Source: Desulfocurvus sp. (GTDB taxonomy: Bacteria; Desulfobacterota; Desulfovibrionia; Desulfovibrionales; Desulfovibrionaceae). Taken from it: a stretch of 64,000 bases of DNA. The notes beneath the pieces were generated by a model. That model was not told the origin of the DNA. It worked only from the letters and a program-made list of their open reading frames with translations, and made no database searches. Shown here piece after piece: positions 23,257-35,001 of this stretch (position 1 is the first letter of the stretch; each line of letters opens with the position of its first letter). The DNA is taken from the NCBI GenBank assembly GCA_020692325.1, contig JAIMKR010000009.1:25472-89471 (forward strand), in the 5' to 3' direction. The position numbers and the translations under genes were made by a program.

Positions 23257-23661
23257 CCTCTGGATGTTTCCGTCCGATTGGCTTCGCGCCCGGTGCCTTT
23301 GTCCCTGGATTCGTTGCGCACTCCACAGGGAGATTTTTGTCCTTGTGGGGGCGCGGTTTGATTATGCCTCCGGCGGTCAGGGGGCTACGCGCCCCCTGAG
23401 CCTTGCGTTAAGGAGAATTTTTTACCATGCTTGGTGTTTCCGCCTTAGCCGGCGCATTTCGCCCTTGCACTGGTCGTGGATGAGTGCCGCCGGCTTCGCG
23501 GCGGTAATCATCCGCGAGTGAGGGAATCCAAAGGGCGTATGCCCTTTGGTGGGGTCCGGGGCGACGCCCCGGCGGGGCAGGGGACTGAGCCCCTCGTTTG
23601 GTTCCTCTCGTGATTCTATAAGCCCTGATTTTGTATTCGGGGCGGCGCTGCCGTGCCGTCG
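23257..23661. other. Gene-free intergenic region with two repeat types
   Basis: 405 bases between the Cys-rich gene and the convergent tadA. 23341-23401 carries the second repeat type (TATGCCTCCGGCGG, then CAGGGGGC/GCCCCCTG hairpin), directly followed by copy C of the modular repeat (23412-23595). No gene is supported. Confidence 0.6.
23412..23595 (+). repeat. Modular intergenic repeat, copy C
   Basis: Lead GGAGAATTTTTTACCA, block GGCGCATTTCGCCCTTGCAC, long hairpin 23474-23517 (outer arms TCGTGGATGA/TCATCCGCGA with one G.T pair, inner arms GCCGCC/GGCGG), GGGAATCC, palindrome 23528-23549 (halves CCAAAGGGCGT and ATGCCCTTTGG), and two GC hairpins (CCGGGGC/GCCCCGG, GGGG/CCCC). Same order as copies A and B. 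Confidence 0.8.
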
Positions 23662-24165
23662 TTACTTGCGCCGGGCGAGGAAGAAGCTTTTGAGCAGCGC
23701 CGAGCAGTCCTCGGCGAGGACGCCCGAGAGCGTCCAGAACCGGTGGTTGGCAAAGGGGAGATTGGCGCCGTCGAGATTGGAGACGAGCGCCCCGGCCCTG
23801 GGGTCGGGCGTGGCGAAGACGACGCCGGCGACGCGCGCGTGGATGAGCGCGCCGAGGCACATGAGGCAGGGTTCCAGGGTGACGAAAAGAACGCTTCCGA
23901 CGAGGCGGTGGTTGCCTATGGCGTCCCCGGCCTGGCGCAGACAGAGGATTTCGGCGTGGGCCGTGGGGTCGTGCAGGGCGATGACGCGGTTGTGCGCACG
24001 GGCGAGGATCGCGCCGTCCGCGCCGACGAGGACGGCCCCGATGGGCGTCTCGTCCTCGGCGGCGGCGGCGCAGGCTTCGTCAAAGGCCGTGGCCATGAGG
24101 CCGCGCCATGTCCGGCCGGACGGGTGTCCAGGCGGGCAGGGCGGCGGGCAGGGCGCGGGCCGCAT
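23662..24165 (-). CDS. tadA: tRNA-specific adenosine deaminase
   Basis: TadA converts A34 to inosine in the tRNA-Arg(ACG) anticodon. The zinc deaminase signature is complete: 'HAE' (H70, catalytic E72) and 'PCLMC' (C100, C103). 'FANHRFWTLSGVLAEDC' at the C-terminus is also family-typical. 167 aa, slightly long because of a Pro/Cys-rich N-terminus of about 23 residues; a start at 24096 (MATAFDEA) would give a more usual protein, but no good ribosome binding site precedes it. The gene starts 6 bases after the purQ stop on the same strand. Confidence 0.92.
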   Translation of the reverse strand: MRPAPCPPPCPPGHPSGRTWRGLMATAFDEACAAAAEDETPIGAVLVGADGAILARAHNRVIALHDPTAHAEILCLRQAGDAIGNHRLVGSVLFVTLEPCLMCLGALIHARVAGVVFATPDPRAGALVSNLDGANLPFANHRFWTLSGVLAEDCSALLKSFFLARRK

Positions 24166-24171
24166 GAGGCC

Positions 24172-24981
24172 TTACAGGGAATGCAGGTAGTCTACGCCGC
24201 CCGCGAGCACGGCCAGACCGAGGGGCGAGGTCTCGCCGCGTGTCCAGCCAGGGTGATTGCACGGGTGGTTGAAGGCCTCGGGGTGGGGCATGAGCCCCAG
24301 GATGCGTCCGCTGGGATCGGTGAGCCCGGCGATGGCGTTGGCCGCGCCGTTGGGGTTGAGCGGGTACTCCATGGTCGGTTCGCCTGTGGCGGGATCGATG
24401 TAGCGCAGGACCACGAGGTTCGCGGCCTCGATGGCGTCGAGCGTGGGCTGGTCGAAGGGCACGATCTTGCCTTCGCCGTGGCGCACGGGCAGGTACAGGC
24501 GCGAAAGGCCCCTGGTGAAGACGCAGGGCGACTTGGCGTTGACGCCGAGGTGGACCCAGCGGTCCTCGAACCGGGCGGAGTCGTTGATGGAGAGGGAAAC
24601 CTGCCGCTCGAAGTATTTGCCGTTCAGGGCGGGGAGCAACCCGAGTTTGACGAGGAGCTGGAAGCCGTTGCAAATGCCGAGGATGACGCCGCCGGCGTTG
24701 AGGAAGGCTTTCAACTGGTCGAGCACGGGCTCGCCTGCGTCGGTTTTGGCGAAGCGCCAGCGCAGGGCGGCCGCCTGGGCCGAGCCGAGATCGTCGCCGT
24801 CGAGGAACCCGCCGGGGAAGATCAGGAAATTGTAGCGCTCCATGCGCACTCGGCCGGAGGAAATATCCGAGAAATAAGCTATTTCCGCTTCTTCCGCACC
24901 GGATTGCCGGGCTGCGTGTGCGGATTCCTGTTCACAATTGGTGCCGTATCCTGTAAGAACAAGTGCTTTGACGCGGGCCAT
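24172..24981 (-). CDS. purQ: Phosphoribosylformylglycinamidine synthase glutaminase subunit-like protein (PurQ)
   Basis: PurQ supplies ammonia from glutamine for the fourth step of purine synthesis. Class I glutamine amidotransferase triad: nucleophile C104 in 'GICNGFQLL', H233 and E235 in 'MPHPEAF'. The N-terminal 'LTGYGTNCEQES' is typical of PurQ. At 269 aa it is longer than the ~230-aa PurQ used with PurS/PurL and closer to the amidotransferase domain of the large fused enzyme. purL and purS are not in the window. It pairs with tadA and is divergent from pyrG. Confidence 0.9.
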   Translation of the reverse strand: MARVKALVLTGYGTNCEQESAHAARQSGAEEAEIAYFSDISSGRVRMERYNFLIFPGGFLDGDDLGSAQAAALRWRFAKTDAGEPVLDQLKAFLNAGGVILGICNGFQLLVKLGLLPALNGKYFERQVSLSINDSARFEDRWVHLGVNAKSPCVFTRGLSRLYLPVRHGEGKIVPFDQPTLDAIEAANLVVLRYIDPATGEPTMEYPLNPNGAANAIAGLTDPSGRILGLMPHPEAFNHPCNHPGWTRGETSPLGLAVLAGGVDYLHSL

Positions 24982-24983
24982 GA

Positions 24984-28099
<3,116 letters not shown>

Positions 28100-28102
28100 T
28101 GG

Positions 28103-28687
28103 ATGCGCAAACCGTTTTTCACCATCGTCGTCATATTTCTGCTGGGACTGGCCATCGGGCTCGTCATGAATCAGCAGCGGGGCTCGCGCGGGGCGGCCGT
28201 TGAGAAGCAGCCCCCCGCGGCGAATTCAGAGCCGGCGGTGCATGCGGAGGACCTGGAGCTGGTGCAGGGCAGCGAGGGCAAGGAGCTTTGGCGCGTGCGC
28301 GCCACGAGCGCGCAGTACGGCGTGGACCAGCGCATCATCCAGGTCATCAACCCGCAGCTCTTCGCCTATGTCGGCCCGAATCGCGAAGAGGTATTCATCC
28401 GCTCGGACACTGGCGAGATAAACCAGAGGGGCAACACCGTGACCCTGCGTGACAACATCGCTGGGCGCTTTGGCGAGTTCACCCTCACCTCGGACGTGTT
28501 CGACTACATCGGGGCCATGAAAAAGGCTTATTTCAAGGGGCGCGTCATGGTCACCCGGCCTGATTTCTCGGCCAACGCCACCACGGTGGAAATCAACCTG
28601 GACACCCGGGTACTCACCGCCGCCGGAGGCGTCTCGGCCGAGCTCACGCCGGCGGCCCTCGGCGCCATGAACAAGGAGAAGAAGTAG
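28103..28687 (+). CDS. lptC: LPS export protein LptC
   Basis: LptC is the bitopic inner-membrane protein that passes LPS from the LptBFG extractor to LptA. 194 aa: one N-terminal membrane anchor (residues ~5-22, 'FFTIVVIFLLGLAIGLVM') and a periplasmic beta-jellyroll ('ELWRVRATSAQYG', 'INQRGNTVTLRDNI', 'LTSDVFDY'), where strands follow the LptA/C repeat pattern. The ATG at 28103 starts directly at the anchor. Stop and the following GTG share a base (TAGTG), so lptA is translationally coupled. Confidence 0.88.
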   Translation: MRKPFFTIVVIFLLGLAIGLVMNQQRGSRGAAVEKQPPAANSEPAVHAEDLELVQGSEGKELWRVRATSAQYGVDQRIIQVINPQLFAYVGPNREEVFIRSDTGEINQRGNTVTLRDNIAGRFGEFTLTSDVFDYIGAMKKAYFKGRVMVTRPDFSANATTVEINLDTRVLTAAGGVSAELTPAALGAMNKEKK

Positions 28688-29643
28688 TGCGGCAGCGTGG
28701 ATTCCGTTTCTTCACCGCTGCTTGTGCAGCCGCGATCATGCTGACGTTTTGCCTTGTGCAGGGCTTTGCGCAGACTCCCTCCTGGGGGGAGGTCCGCGTG
28801 GCCGAGCACCCGGTGAGCGTGCGCCACCGGCCCGATCCCGCTTCGCCCCTGGTGCGCACACTGCACGTCGGCGACGCCGTCCGCGTGATCCCCGTGGCCG
28901 GAGGATGGGCCGAGCTGTACGACACGACCGAGCCCCGGCGCGACGTGACCAAGGCCATCGGTTACGCACCGTTGGGTCAGCTCGTCCCGCAGGCTCAGGC
29001 TCACGTGCCCGCGCCGGTCAAGCGCCCCCCCGCAGCGCGCCAGCCAGCGCCTGCCGTGTCCGGCTCGTCCGAGGTCAAGGGCGAGGTGCAACCGGCAGGC
29101 GGCAAGCCGCTGCTTTCCGGTTCCGCGCCCAGCTCCACCCCGCAGGATCCCGTGCGCATCACCTCGGACAGGATGGTCTACAGCAAGAATGAGAACGCCG
29201 TCATCTTCCTTGGCAACGTTCATGGCACGCAGAAGGACATGGCCATCTGGGCCGCCAAGATCACCGCGTATTTCTCCGAGAAGGCCAAGGACGGCAAGAG
29301 CGCGGGGAGTAAAAAAATCACCGCCCAGAAAAACATCCCCAAAAGCACCGAACCGGCCGGCGCGGTGGGATCCGGCGAGGACAACAAGATCGAGCGCATC
29401 GTGGCCGAGGGCAACGTGCGTTTGGTTTCCGGTAAGAACGAGGGAGCGTGCGCCAAGCTCTTTTATTTCGTGCCCGAGGGCGTATTGCGCATGGAGGGCA
29501 ACCCGATCCTGTGCGAGGGCAAAAGCACCGTGCGCGGCGATATCATCAAATTCTACATCCACGAAAATCGCAGCGAGGTCTTGAGCGGCCAGAAGAAGCG
29601 CGTCGAGGCCATCTTCTATCAGGAGAAGGGTGAGGGAAAATAA
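28687..29643 (+). CDS. lptA: LPS transport periplasmic protein LptA with N-terminal SH3-like domain
   Basis: 318 aa, against about 180 in E. coli. Residues 1-28 are a signal peptide (cleavage after 'GFAQ' likely). Residues ~34-95 look like a bacterial SH3 domain ('VSVRHRPDPASPLVRTLHVGDAVRVI', 'GWAELYD'). A Pro/Ala-rich linker leads to the OstA/LptA beta-jellyroll (~150-318: 'VRITSDRMVYSKNENAVIFLGNV', 'IVAEGNVRLV', 'VLRMEGNPILCEGKSTVRGDII'). The jellyroll forms the periplasmic bridge that carries LPS to the outer membrane. The SH3 domain suggests peptidoglycan binding (inference). GTG start overlapping the lptC stop. Confidence 0.85.
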   Translation: MRQRGFRFFTAACAAAIMLTFCLVQGFAQTPSWGEVRVAEHPVSVRHRPDPASPLVRTLHVGDAVRVIPVAGGWAELYDTTEPRRDVTKAIGYAPLGQLVPQAQAHVPAPVKRPPAARQPAPAVSGSSEVKGEVQPAGGKPLLSGSAPSSTPQDPVRITSDRMVYSKNENAVIFLGNVHGTQKDMAIWAAKITAYFSEKAKDGKSAGSKKITAQKNIPKSTEPAGAVGSGEDNKIERIVAEGNVRLVSGKNEGACAKLFYFVPEGVLRMEGNPILCEGKSTVRGDIIKFYIHENRSEVLSGQKKRVEAIFYQEKGEGK

Positions 29644-29644
29644 C

Positions 29645-30367
<723 letters not shown>

Positions 30368-30644
30368 CCTTATCTTTTTATTAAGAATATCAAATAGTTT
30401 TGATGTTGATACCGGCGAAACGCGCGGTTGCCTTCCGATTTGTGGATTTACACGGTCGCTGAAGGTTGGTACACTTTTTTCATACGCGTGGAACTCCTTT
30501 GGAAAAGCGCGTATATTTGCGGGGTTATCAAAAAAATCTTGCACGCGCCGTGCGCCTGTGGCAGTATGTGCTTGTGGCAGTCTCCGGGACGGGGACTTTT
30601 TTTAATCTCGAACGGTCGTTTTTCAGGGGCAGTGGTCATCAATT

Positions 30645-32093
30645 ATGGGTCTTGAGCTTCGCCAACAACTGAAGCTGACACAGCAGCTGGTCATGACGCC
30701 ACAGCTGCAGCAAGCCATCAAGCTTCTGCAGCTCTCCCGTCTGGAATTGGCGGAGACCATCCAGCAGGAATTGATGGAAAACCCGCTTCTGGAAGAGATC
30801 GATCCCGAAGTCGCCGACACCGCCCCCGACACCGAAACCCTCGATGACTACGAACACATCCACGCCGATCCCGAAAGCAAGGGCGACGAGGATGTCATGC
30901 GCAACGCCGACTGGGAGAACTACCTCGGCGAGTTCTCCAGCGTGAGCAAGCAGGCCGCTGGACGGGATCTCGAAGTCCCGGAAGAGGGCCTTTCCTTCGA
31001 GGCGCGGCTGACCTCCTCCCCCAATCTCGATGGGCATCTCGCCTGGCAGATGCGTCTGTCCAACTTTTCCGAGCAAGACCTCGCCATCGGCGAAATCGTC
31101 GTGGGCAACCTCGACGCCCGCGGTTATCTACAGGCTTCGACCCAGGAAATCAGCGAACAGCTTCCCGGAGGCGCCACGCCGGAATCCGTCGAGGCCGTCG
31201 TCAAGCGCATCCAACGGCTCGACCCGGTGGGCGTCGCCGCGCGCAGCATCGCCGAATGCCTGCTCATTCAGATCGAGGTTCTTGGCTACGATCGCGACCC
31301 CATCCTCGTATCGCTCGTGCGCGATCATCTGGAGGACCTGGAGAAGCATCGCTACAAGCCGCTGACCAAGAAGTTCCGCCTGACCATGGATGACCTGAAG
31401 GAATACCTCGACGTCATCCAGAGTCTGGAGCCCATGCCCGGCGCGCGCTTCGCCTCCGTGGAGCCACATTACGTGAGCCCGGACGTGTTCGTGTACAAGA
31501 ACGGACAGGAATTCGTCATCATCCTCAACGAGGACGGTTTTCCCCGGTTGCAGCTCAACAGCTTCTACATGGAGAACGCGAAGACCAAGTCCGGCACCGA
31601 CAAGGAATACTTCCAGACCAAGGTCAGGAGCGCGGAATGGCTCATGAAGAGCCTTTACCAGCGGCAGCGGACGCTGTACAAGGTGATGGAAAGCATTGTC
31701 CGTTTCCAACACGATTTCTTCGAACACGGCGTGACCAAGCTCAAGCCGTTGATTCTGAAGGAAGTGGCCGAGGACATCGGAATGCACGAGTCGACGGTGA
31801 GCCGCATCACCACCAGCAAGTACGTGGCCACGCCGCACGGGATTTTCGAGCTCAAGTTCTTCTTCAACAGCGCGCTGGAGCTGGACGACGGCACCCAGGT
31901 GGGGTCGGAGTCGGTCAAGGCGCTCATCAAGCAACTCATAAACGAGGAGAATTCCAAGAAACCACTTAGCGACGAACAGATAGGCGAGATCCTCAAGCAG
32001 AAGTTGGAGGTGAACATCGCGCGACGGACCGTGGCCAAGTACCGCACGGCCATGAACATCGAGTCCTCCTCCAAGCGCAAGCAGGTCTTCTAA
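30645..32093 (+). CDS. rpoN: RNA polymerase sigma-54 factor
   Basis: RpoN directs polymerase to -24/-12 promoters and needs AAA+ activators. 482 aa: Gln/Leu-rich region I ('LRQQLKLTQQLVMTPQLQQAIKLLQLS'-type, residues ~4-30), acidic region II (~50-90), core-binding region, and the near C-terminal RpoN box 'ARRTVAKYR' with its HTH upstream ('MHESTVSRITTSKY'). lptB-rpoN-hpf-ptsN-rapZ is the standard proteobacterial arrangement. The 277-base leader (30368-30644) is AT-richer than its surroundings and probably holds an extra promoter, but I cannot pick one confidently. Confidence 0.97.
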   Translation: MGLELRQQLKLTQQLVMTPQLQQAIKLLQLSRLELAETIQQELMENPLLEEIDPEVADTAPDTETLDDYEHIHADPESKGDEDVMRNADWENYLGEFSSVSKQAAGRDLEVPEEGLSFEARLTSSPNLDGHLAWQMRLSNFSEQDLAIGEIVVGNLDARGYLQASTQEISEQLPGGATPESVEAVVKRIQRLDPVGVAARSIAECLLIQIEVLGYDRDPILVSLVRDHLEDLEKHRYKPLTKKFRLTMDDLKEYLDVIQSLEPMPGARFASVEPHYVSPDVFVYKNGQEFVIILNEDGFPRLQLNSFYMENAKTKSGTDKEYFQTKVRSAEWLMKSLYQRQRTLYKVMESIVRFQHDFFEHGVTKLKPLILKEVAEDIGMHESTVSRITTSKYVATPHGIFELKFFFNSALELDDGTQVGSESVKALIKQLINEENSKKPLSDEQIGEILKQKLEVNIARRTVAKYRTAMNIESSSKRKQVF

Positions 32094-32133
32094 ACAGGCG
32101 TCGCCCGCCTACAAGCCTCAACGGAGGTATTGC

Positions 32134-32676
32134 ATGAACATCTCCTTTACCTTCAAGAATTTCGAGCCCTCCGAGCACTTGAAGGAATACGCGTCGTCCC
32201 GCTTCGGGAAGATGGCCAAGTTCATCGGCGATACCGTCGAGACGGAATTGCAGGTCAATCTCTGTGTCGAGAAGTTCCGCCATCAGGCGGACGTGGTTCT
32301 CTTTTCCGACAACGTGCACATCTCGGCCTATGAAGAGTCCGAGGACATGTACGCCACCATCGACAAGGTGCTCGACAAGCTGCAATCGCAGCTCAAGCGT
32401 CTGCGCGAACGCCAGAAGGACCGCCGTCGCGGCGGCACCCCGCGCTCCGCGCGCACGGAAGTCATCAGCTTCTCCGACGACGACGGTGTGCGCACGCCGA
32501 AGATCAAGGAAAGCGATAACTTCGAGCCCAAGCCCATGAGCGTCGAGGAGGCTGCGGAACAGCTGGTGAGCCGCAAGGACGACTTCCTGGTGTTCCGCAA
32601 TTCGGAAACCTCGCGCGTCAACGTGATCCATCGAACCAAGAACTCGGACTTCGGTCTCATCGACCCTGGAAACTAA
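32134..32676 (+). CDS. hpf: Ribosome hibernation promoting factor, long form
   Basis: 180 aa: an N-terminal S30AE/YfiA domain that sits in the tRNA channel of idle 30S subunits ('NISFTFKNFEPSEHLKEYA', 'KFRHQADVVLFSDNVHISAYEES'), a basic linker, and a C-terminal dimerisation domain ('KPMSVEEAAEQLVSRKDDFLVFRN', 'FGLIDPG') found only in long HPF, which joins 70S particles directly to 100S. GGAGGTATTGC precedes the ATG. It lies between rpoN and the PTS IIA-like gene, which starts 2 bases after its stop. Confidence 0.95.
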   Translation: MNISFTFKNFEPSEHLKEYASSRFGKMAKFIGDTVETELQVNLCVEKFRHQADVVLFSDNVHISAYEESEDMYATIDKVLDKLQSQLKRLRERQKDRRRGGTPRSARTEVISFSDDDGVRTPKIKESDNFEPKPMSVEEAAEQLVSRKDDFLVFRNSETSRVNVIHRTKNSDFGLIDPGN

Positions 32677-32678
32677 CG

Positions 32679-33128
32679 ATGCGTCTGGAAGAGTATCTTG
32701 ACCCGGATTTGGTGCTGCCCGAGCTCGCATCGACCACCAAGCCCGAAGTGCTGCGGGAACTGACCGTCGCCATAGCGGCCAAGCATCCCGAGGTGAACGC
32801 CGACGAGGCCCTCTCGGTCCTGTTGGACCGGGAGGCCCTCGGCTCCACCGGCATCGGCGACGGCGTCGCCATCCCCCACGGCAAGCTGTCGGACCTGGAG
32901 AAGATCATCGTCCTCGTGGCGCGCAGTAAAATAGGCGTGGATTTCGAGGCGTTGGACTTCAAGCCCTGCTTTATCTTTTTCCTTGTGCTGGCACCCGAGC
33001 AGATGACCGGCATTCATCTGCGTATTCTGGCCCATATCTCGCGCCTTATAAAAGACGACTCCTTCCACAAGGACTTTTTCGACGCGCCCGACAGGGAAGC
33101 GTTGTTCAAGTTGTTGTTGTCGTATTAA
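32679..33128 (+). CDS. ptsN: PTS IIA-Ntr family protein
   Basis: 149 aa PTS EIIA type-2 (fructose/Ntr) domain. The phospho-accepting histidine is H67 in 'GDGVAIPHGKL'. In Proteobacteria PtsN receives phosphate from a PTS-Ntr chain and regulates K+ transport, sigma-54-related functions and envelope stress by protein contact, without transporting sugar. Its position between hpf and rapZ is the classical rpoN-cluster location. The next gene begins 13 bases after the stop. Partner PtsP and NPr are not in the window. Confidence 0.93.
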   Translation: MRLEEYLDPDLVLPELASTTKPEVLRELTVAIAAKHPEVNADEALSVLLDREALGSTGIGDGVAIPHGKLSDLEKIIVLVARSKIGVDFEALDFKPCFIFFLVLAPEQMTGIHLRILAHISRLIKDDSFHKDFFDAPDREALFKLLLSY

Positions 33129-33141
33129 AAAGGTGGCGGCA

Positions 33142-34029
33142 GTGGCGCAGTCTCCGCGGGAATCCCTCTCCGTCGTGGTCGTCACCGGGCTCTCCGGTTC
33201 CGGCAAGAGCACCGCGCTCAACGTTTTCGAGGATCTTGGCTACTTTTGCGTGGACGGCCTGCCAGCCGCCATGCTGCCCAAGCTGGCCAGCCTGTTCCTC
33301 GGCAAGGACGCCACGCATCGCGGCCTCGCCCTGGGCATGGACCTGCGTCAACATGAGTTCCTCGACCAGTGGAACGGCGCGGCGCAGGAGCTCTCGGCCA
33401 TGGGCGTCTCCGTGCGTGTGCTCTTCGTCGAGGCGAAAAACGACGTCATCATGCGCCGCTACGCGACCACCCGCCGCCCGCATCCTCTGGAGGGCGGCGA
33501 ACTGGGGCTGGAGCAGGCGCTGGCCAAGGAGCGCGAGATGCTTGCGCCGCTGCGACGCGACGCCGAACTCGTACTCGACACCAGCGAGTACTCCATCCAC
33601 GACCTGCGCCGCATGATTCAGGAACGCTTCATGTCCAAGGAGCCCGGCGGGCACGGAATGCGCGTGCATGTCATCTCCTTTGGTTTCAAATACGGCGTTC
33701 CGGCCGAGGCCGACCTGGTGTTCGACTTGCGCTTTCTGCCCAATCCCTATTTCGTGCCCGAGCTTCGCCCCATGTCCGGCAAGGACAAGCCCGTGGCCGA
33801 TTATGTGTTGGAGAGCGAGCCTGGTAAAACCTTCAAGGACAAATTTCTCGATTTCCTGCAATACCTGCTGCCGCTGTATGCGGCCGAGGGACGCTACCGC
33901 ATCGCCGTGGCCATCGGCTGCACCGGCGGCCGGCACCGTTCTGTGGCCATGAGCGAGTTGCTCTACGCCACGTTGCGCGACGCGGGGTATTCCGTGACAC
34001 TGGAGCACCGGCACTTCGACCTGGGGTGA
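33142..34029 (+). CDS. rapZ: RNase adapter protein RapZ (YvcJ family)
   Basis: 295 aa. N-terminal P-loop 'VVVTGLSGSGKSTALNVFEDLGYFCVDGLP' (written in shorter motifs: GLSGSGKS Walker A, 'EDLGYFCVD') and C-terminal 'AIGCTGGRHRSVAMSE' are diagnostic. In E. coli RapZ binds GlcN-6-P and small RNAs and delivers them to RNase E; in other bacteria it is a nucleotide-binding regulator. Start: GTG 33142 has AAGGTGG five bases upstream; an in-frame GTG at 33133 sits inside that site and is less likely. Followed by mannose-type PTS genes. Confidence 0.95.
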   Translation: MAQSPRESLSVVVVTGLSGSGKSTALNVFEDLGYFCVDGLPAAMLPKLASLFLGKDATHRGLALGMDLRQHEFLDQWNGAAQELSAMGVSVRVLFVEAKNDVIMRRYATTRRPHPLEGGELGLEQALAKEREMLAPLRRDAELVLDTSEYSIHDLRRMIQERFMSKEPGGHGMRVHVISFGFKYGVPAEADLVFDLRFLPNPYFVPELRPMSGKDKPVADYVLESEPGKTFKDKFLDFLQYLLPLYAAEGRYRIAVAIGCTGGRHRSVAMSELLYATLRDAGYSVTLEHRHFDLG

Positions 34030-34087
34030 CATCCCCGGGCTGGACCAAAACCTTTGCGCGGTCGCGAAGACGCGCGTGGGCGGAACA

Positions 34088-34525
34088 ATGGCGGAAACAA
34101 GCGAAGAACAAAAGCGTGAGAAACGTGTGGGCGTGCTCCTCGTCACCCATGGCGTGTTTGGCGGCTCGCTGCTCGACGCCGGCCAGATGATCGTTGGCCC
34201 CCAGGAGGGGATCGAGGCCGTGAGCGTGGTCGTTTCGAGCGGCGTGGACGAGATTCTTGCCGAACTCAAATCCGCGCTTTTGCGATTGGATCGCGGCCTT
34301 GGCGTGTTGGTGCTCACGGACCTTTTTGGCGGCACGCCGACGACGCTCAGTCTCTCCTTGCGCAAACTCGGCAACATCGAGGTGGTGGCGGGCGTGAACC
34401 TGCCCATGCTGCTTAAGGTGTTTCAATGCCGCGCGCTGCCGCTCTCCGAGCTGGCTGCGCAGGCTAGGGACGCCGGTCAGCAGGGCATTGTCGTTCCCGG
34501 CGAAATGCTGCGCAAGAAGGCGTAG
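34088..34525 (+). CDS. Mannose-family PTS component IIA
   Basis: 145 aa EIIA-Man domain. The active histidine is H21 in 'VLLVTHGVFGG', and 'LTDLFGGTPTTLSL' is the second conserved loop that surrounds it. It would take phosphate from HPr and hand it to IIB. ATG 34088 is preferred (GGCGG upstream); GTG 34076 is in frame. Follows rapZ by 58 bases and precedes IIB by 14 bases. With IIB and IIC it forms a mannose-class set, but no IID gene lies beside them. Confidence 0.88.
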   Translation: MAETSEEQKREKRVGVLLVTHGVFGGSLLDAGQMIVGPQEGIEAVSVVVSSGVDEILAELKSALLRLDRGLGVLVLTDLFGGTPTTLSLSLRKLGNIEVVAGVNLPMLLKVFQCRALPLSELAAQARDAGQQGIVVPGEMLRKKA

Positions 34526-34539
34526 GGGAGAGGGGAGCC

Positions 34540-35001
34540 GTGTTCTGGGTTCGCGTGGACAACCGTCTCATCCATGGCCAGGTGGTGGAGGCGTGGGTGC
34601 CCTACATCGGGGCCCACCACATCATCGTCGTCAACGACGCCCTGGCCGACGACGAGTTGCAGCAGGAGATCATGTCGCTGGCCATCCCGAACAACGTGGA
34701 GAGCGCCTTTCTCACCATCGATGAACTCATCGGCGACGCGCACCTTGACAAGGACGGACGAGAGAACACGCTGTTGCTTTTCTCCACCTGCCTGGACGTG
34801 CGCCGGGCCATCGAAAAGGGGTTGCGCCTGCCCGTGCTGAACATCGGCAATCTGCATTACGCCACAGGCAAGCGCCAGCTTTCGCCCAGCGTCGCCTTGG
34901 GACCTGAGGACGAGGCCTGCCTGCGCTTCATGCTGGAGCGCGGCGTGGAACTTGATTTTCGTTGCGTTCCGAACGATCATGACGCAGTGAGGTTCCCATG
35001 A
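34540..35001 (+). CDS. Mannose/sorbose-family PTS component IIB
   Basis: 153 aa. The phosphorylated histidine is H12 in 'VRVDNRLIHGQVVEAW', the standard IIB-Sor signature, and 'IIVVNDALADDELQQ' follows as usual. It accepts phosphate from IIA (upstream) and would pass it to a sugar carried by IIC/IID. GTG start with GGGGAGAGGGGAGCC immediately upstream. The stop overlaps the IIC ATG as ATGA (34998-35001). Confidence 0.9.
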   Translation: MFWVRVDNRLIHGQVVEAWVPYIGAHHIIVVNDALADDELQQEIMSLAIPNNVESAFLTIDELIGDAHLDKDGRENTLLLFSTCLDVRRAIEKGLRLPVLNIGNLHYATGKRQLSPSVALGPEDEACLRFMLERGVELDFRCVPNDHDAVRFP

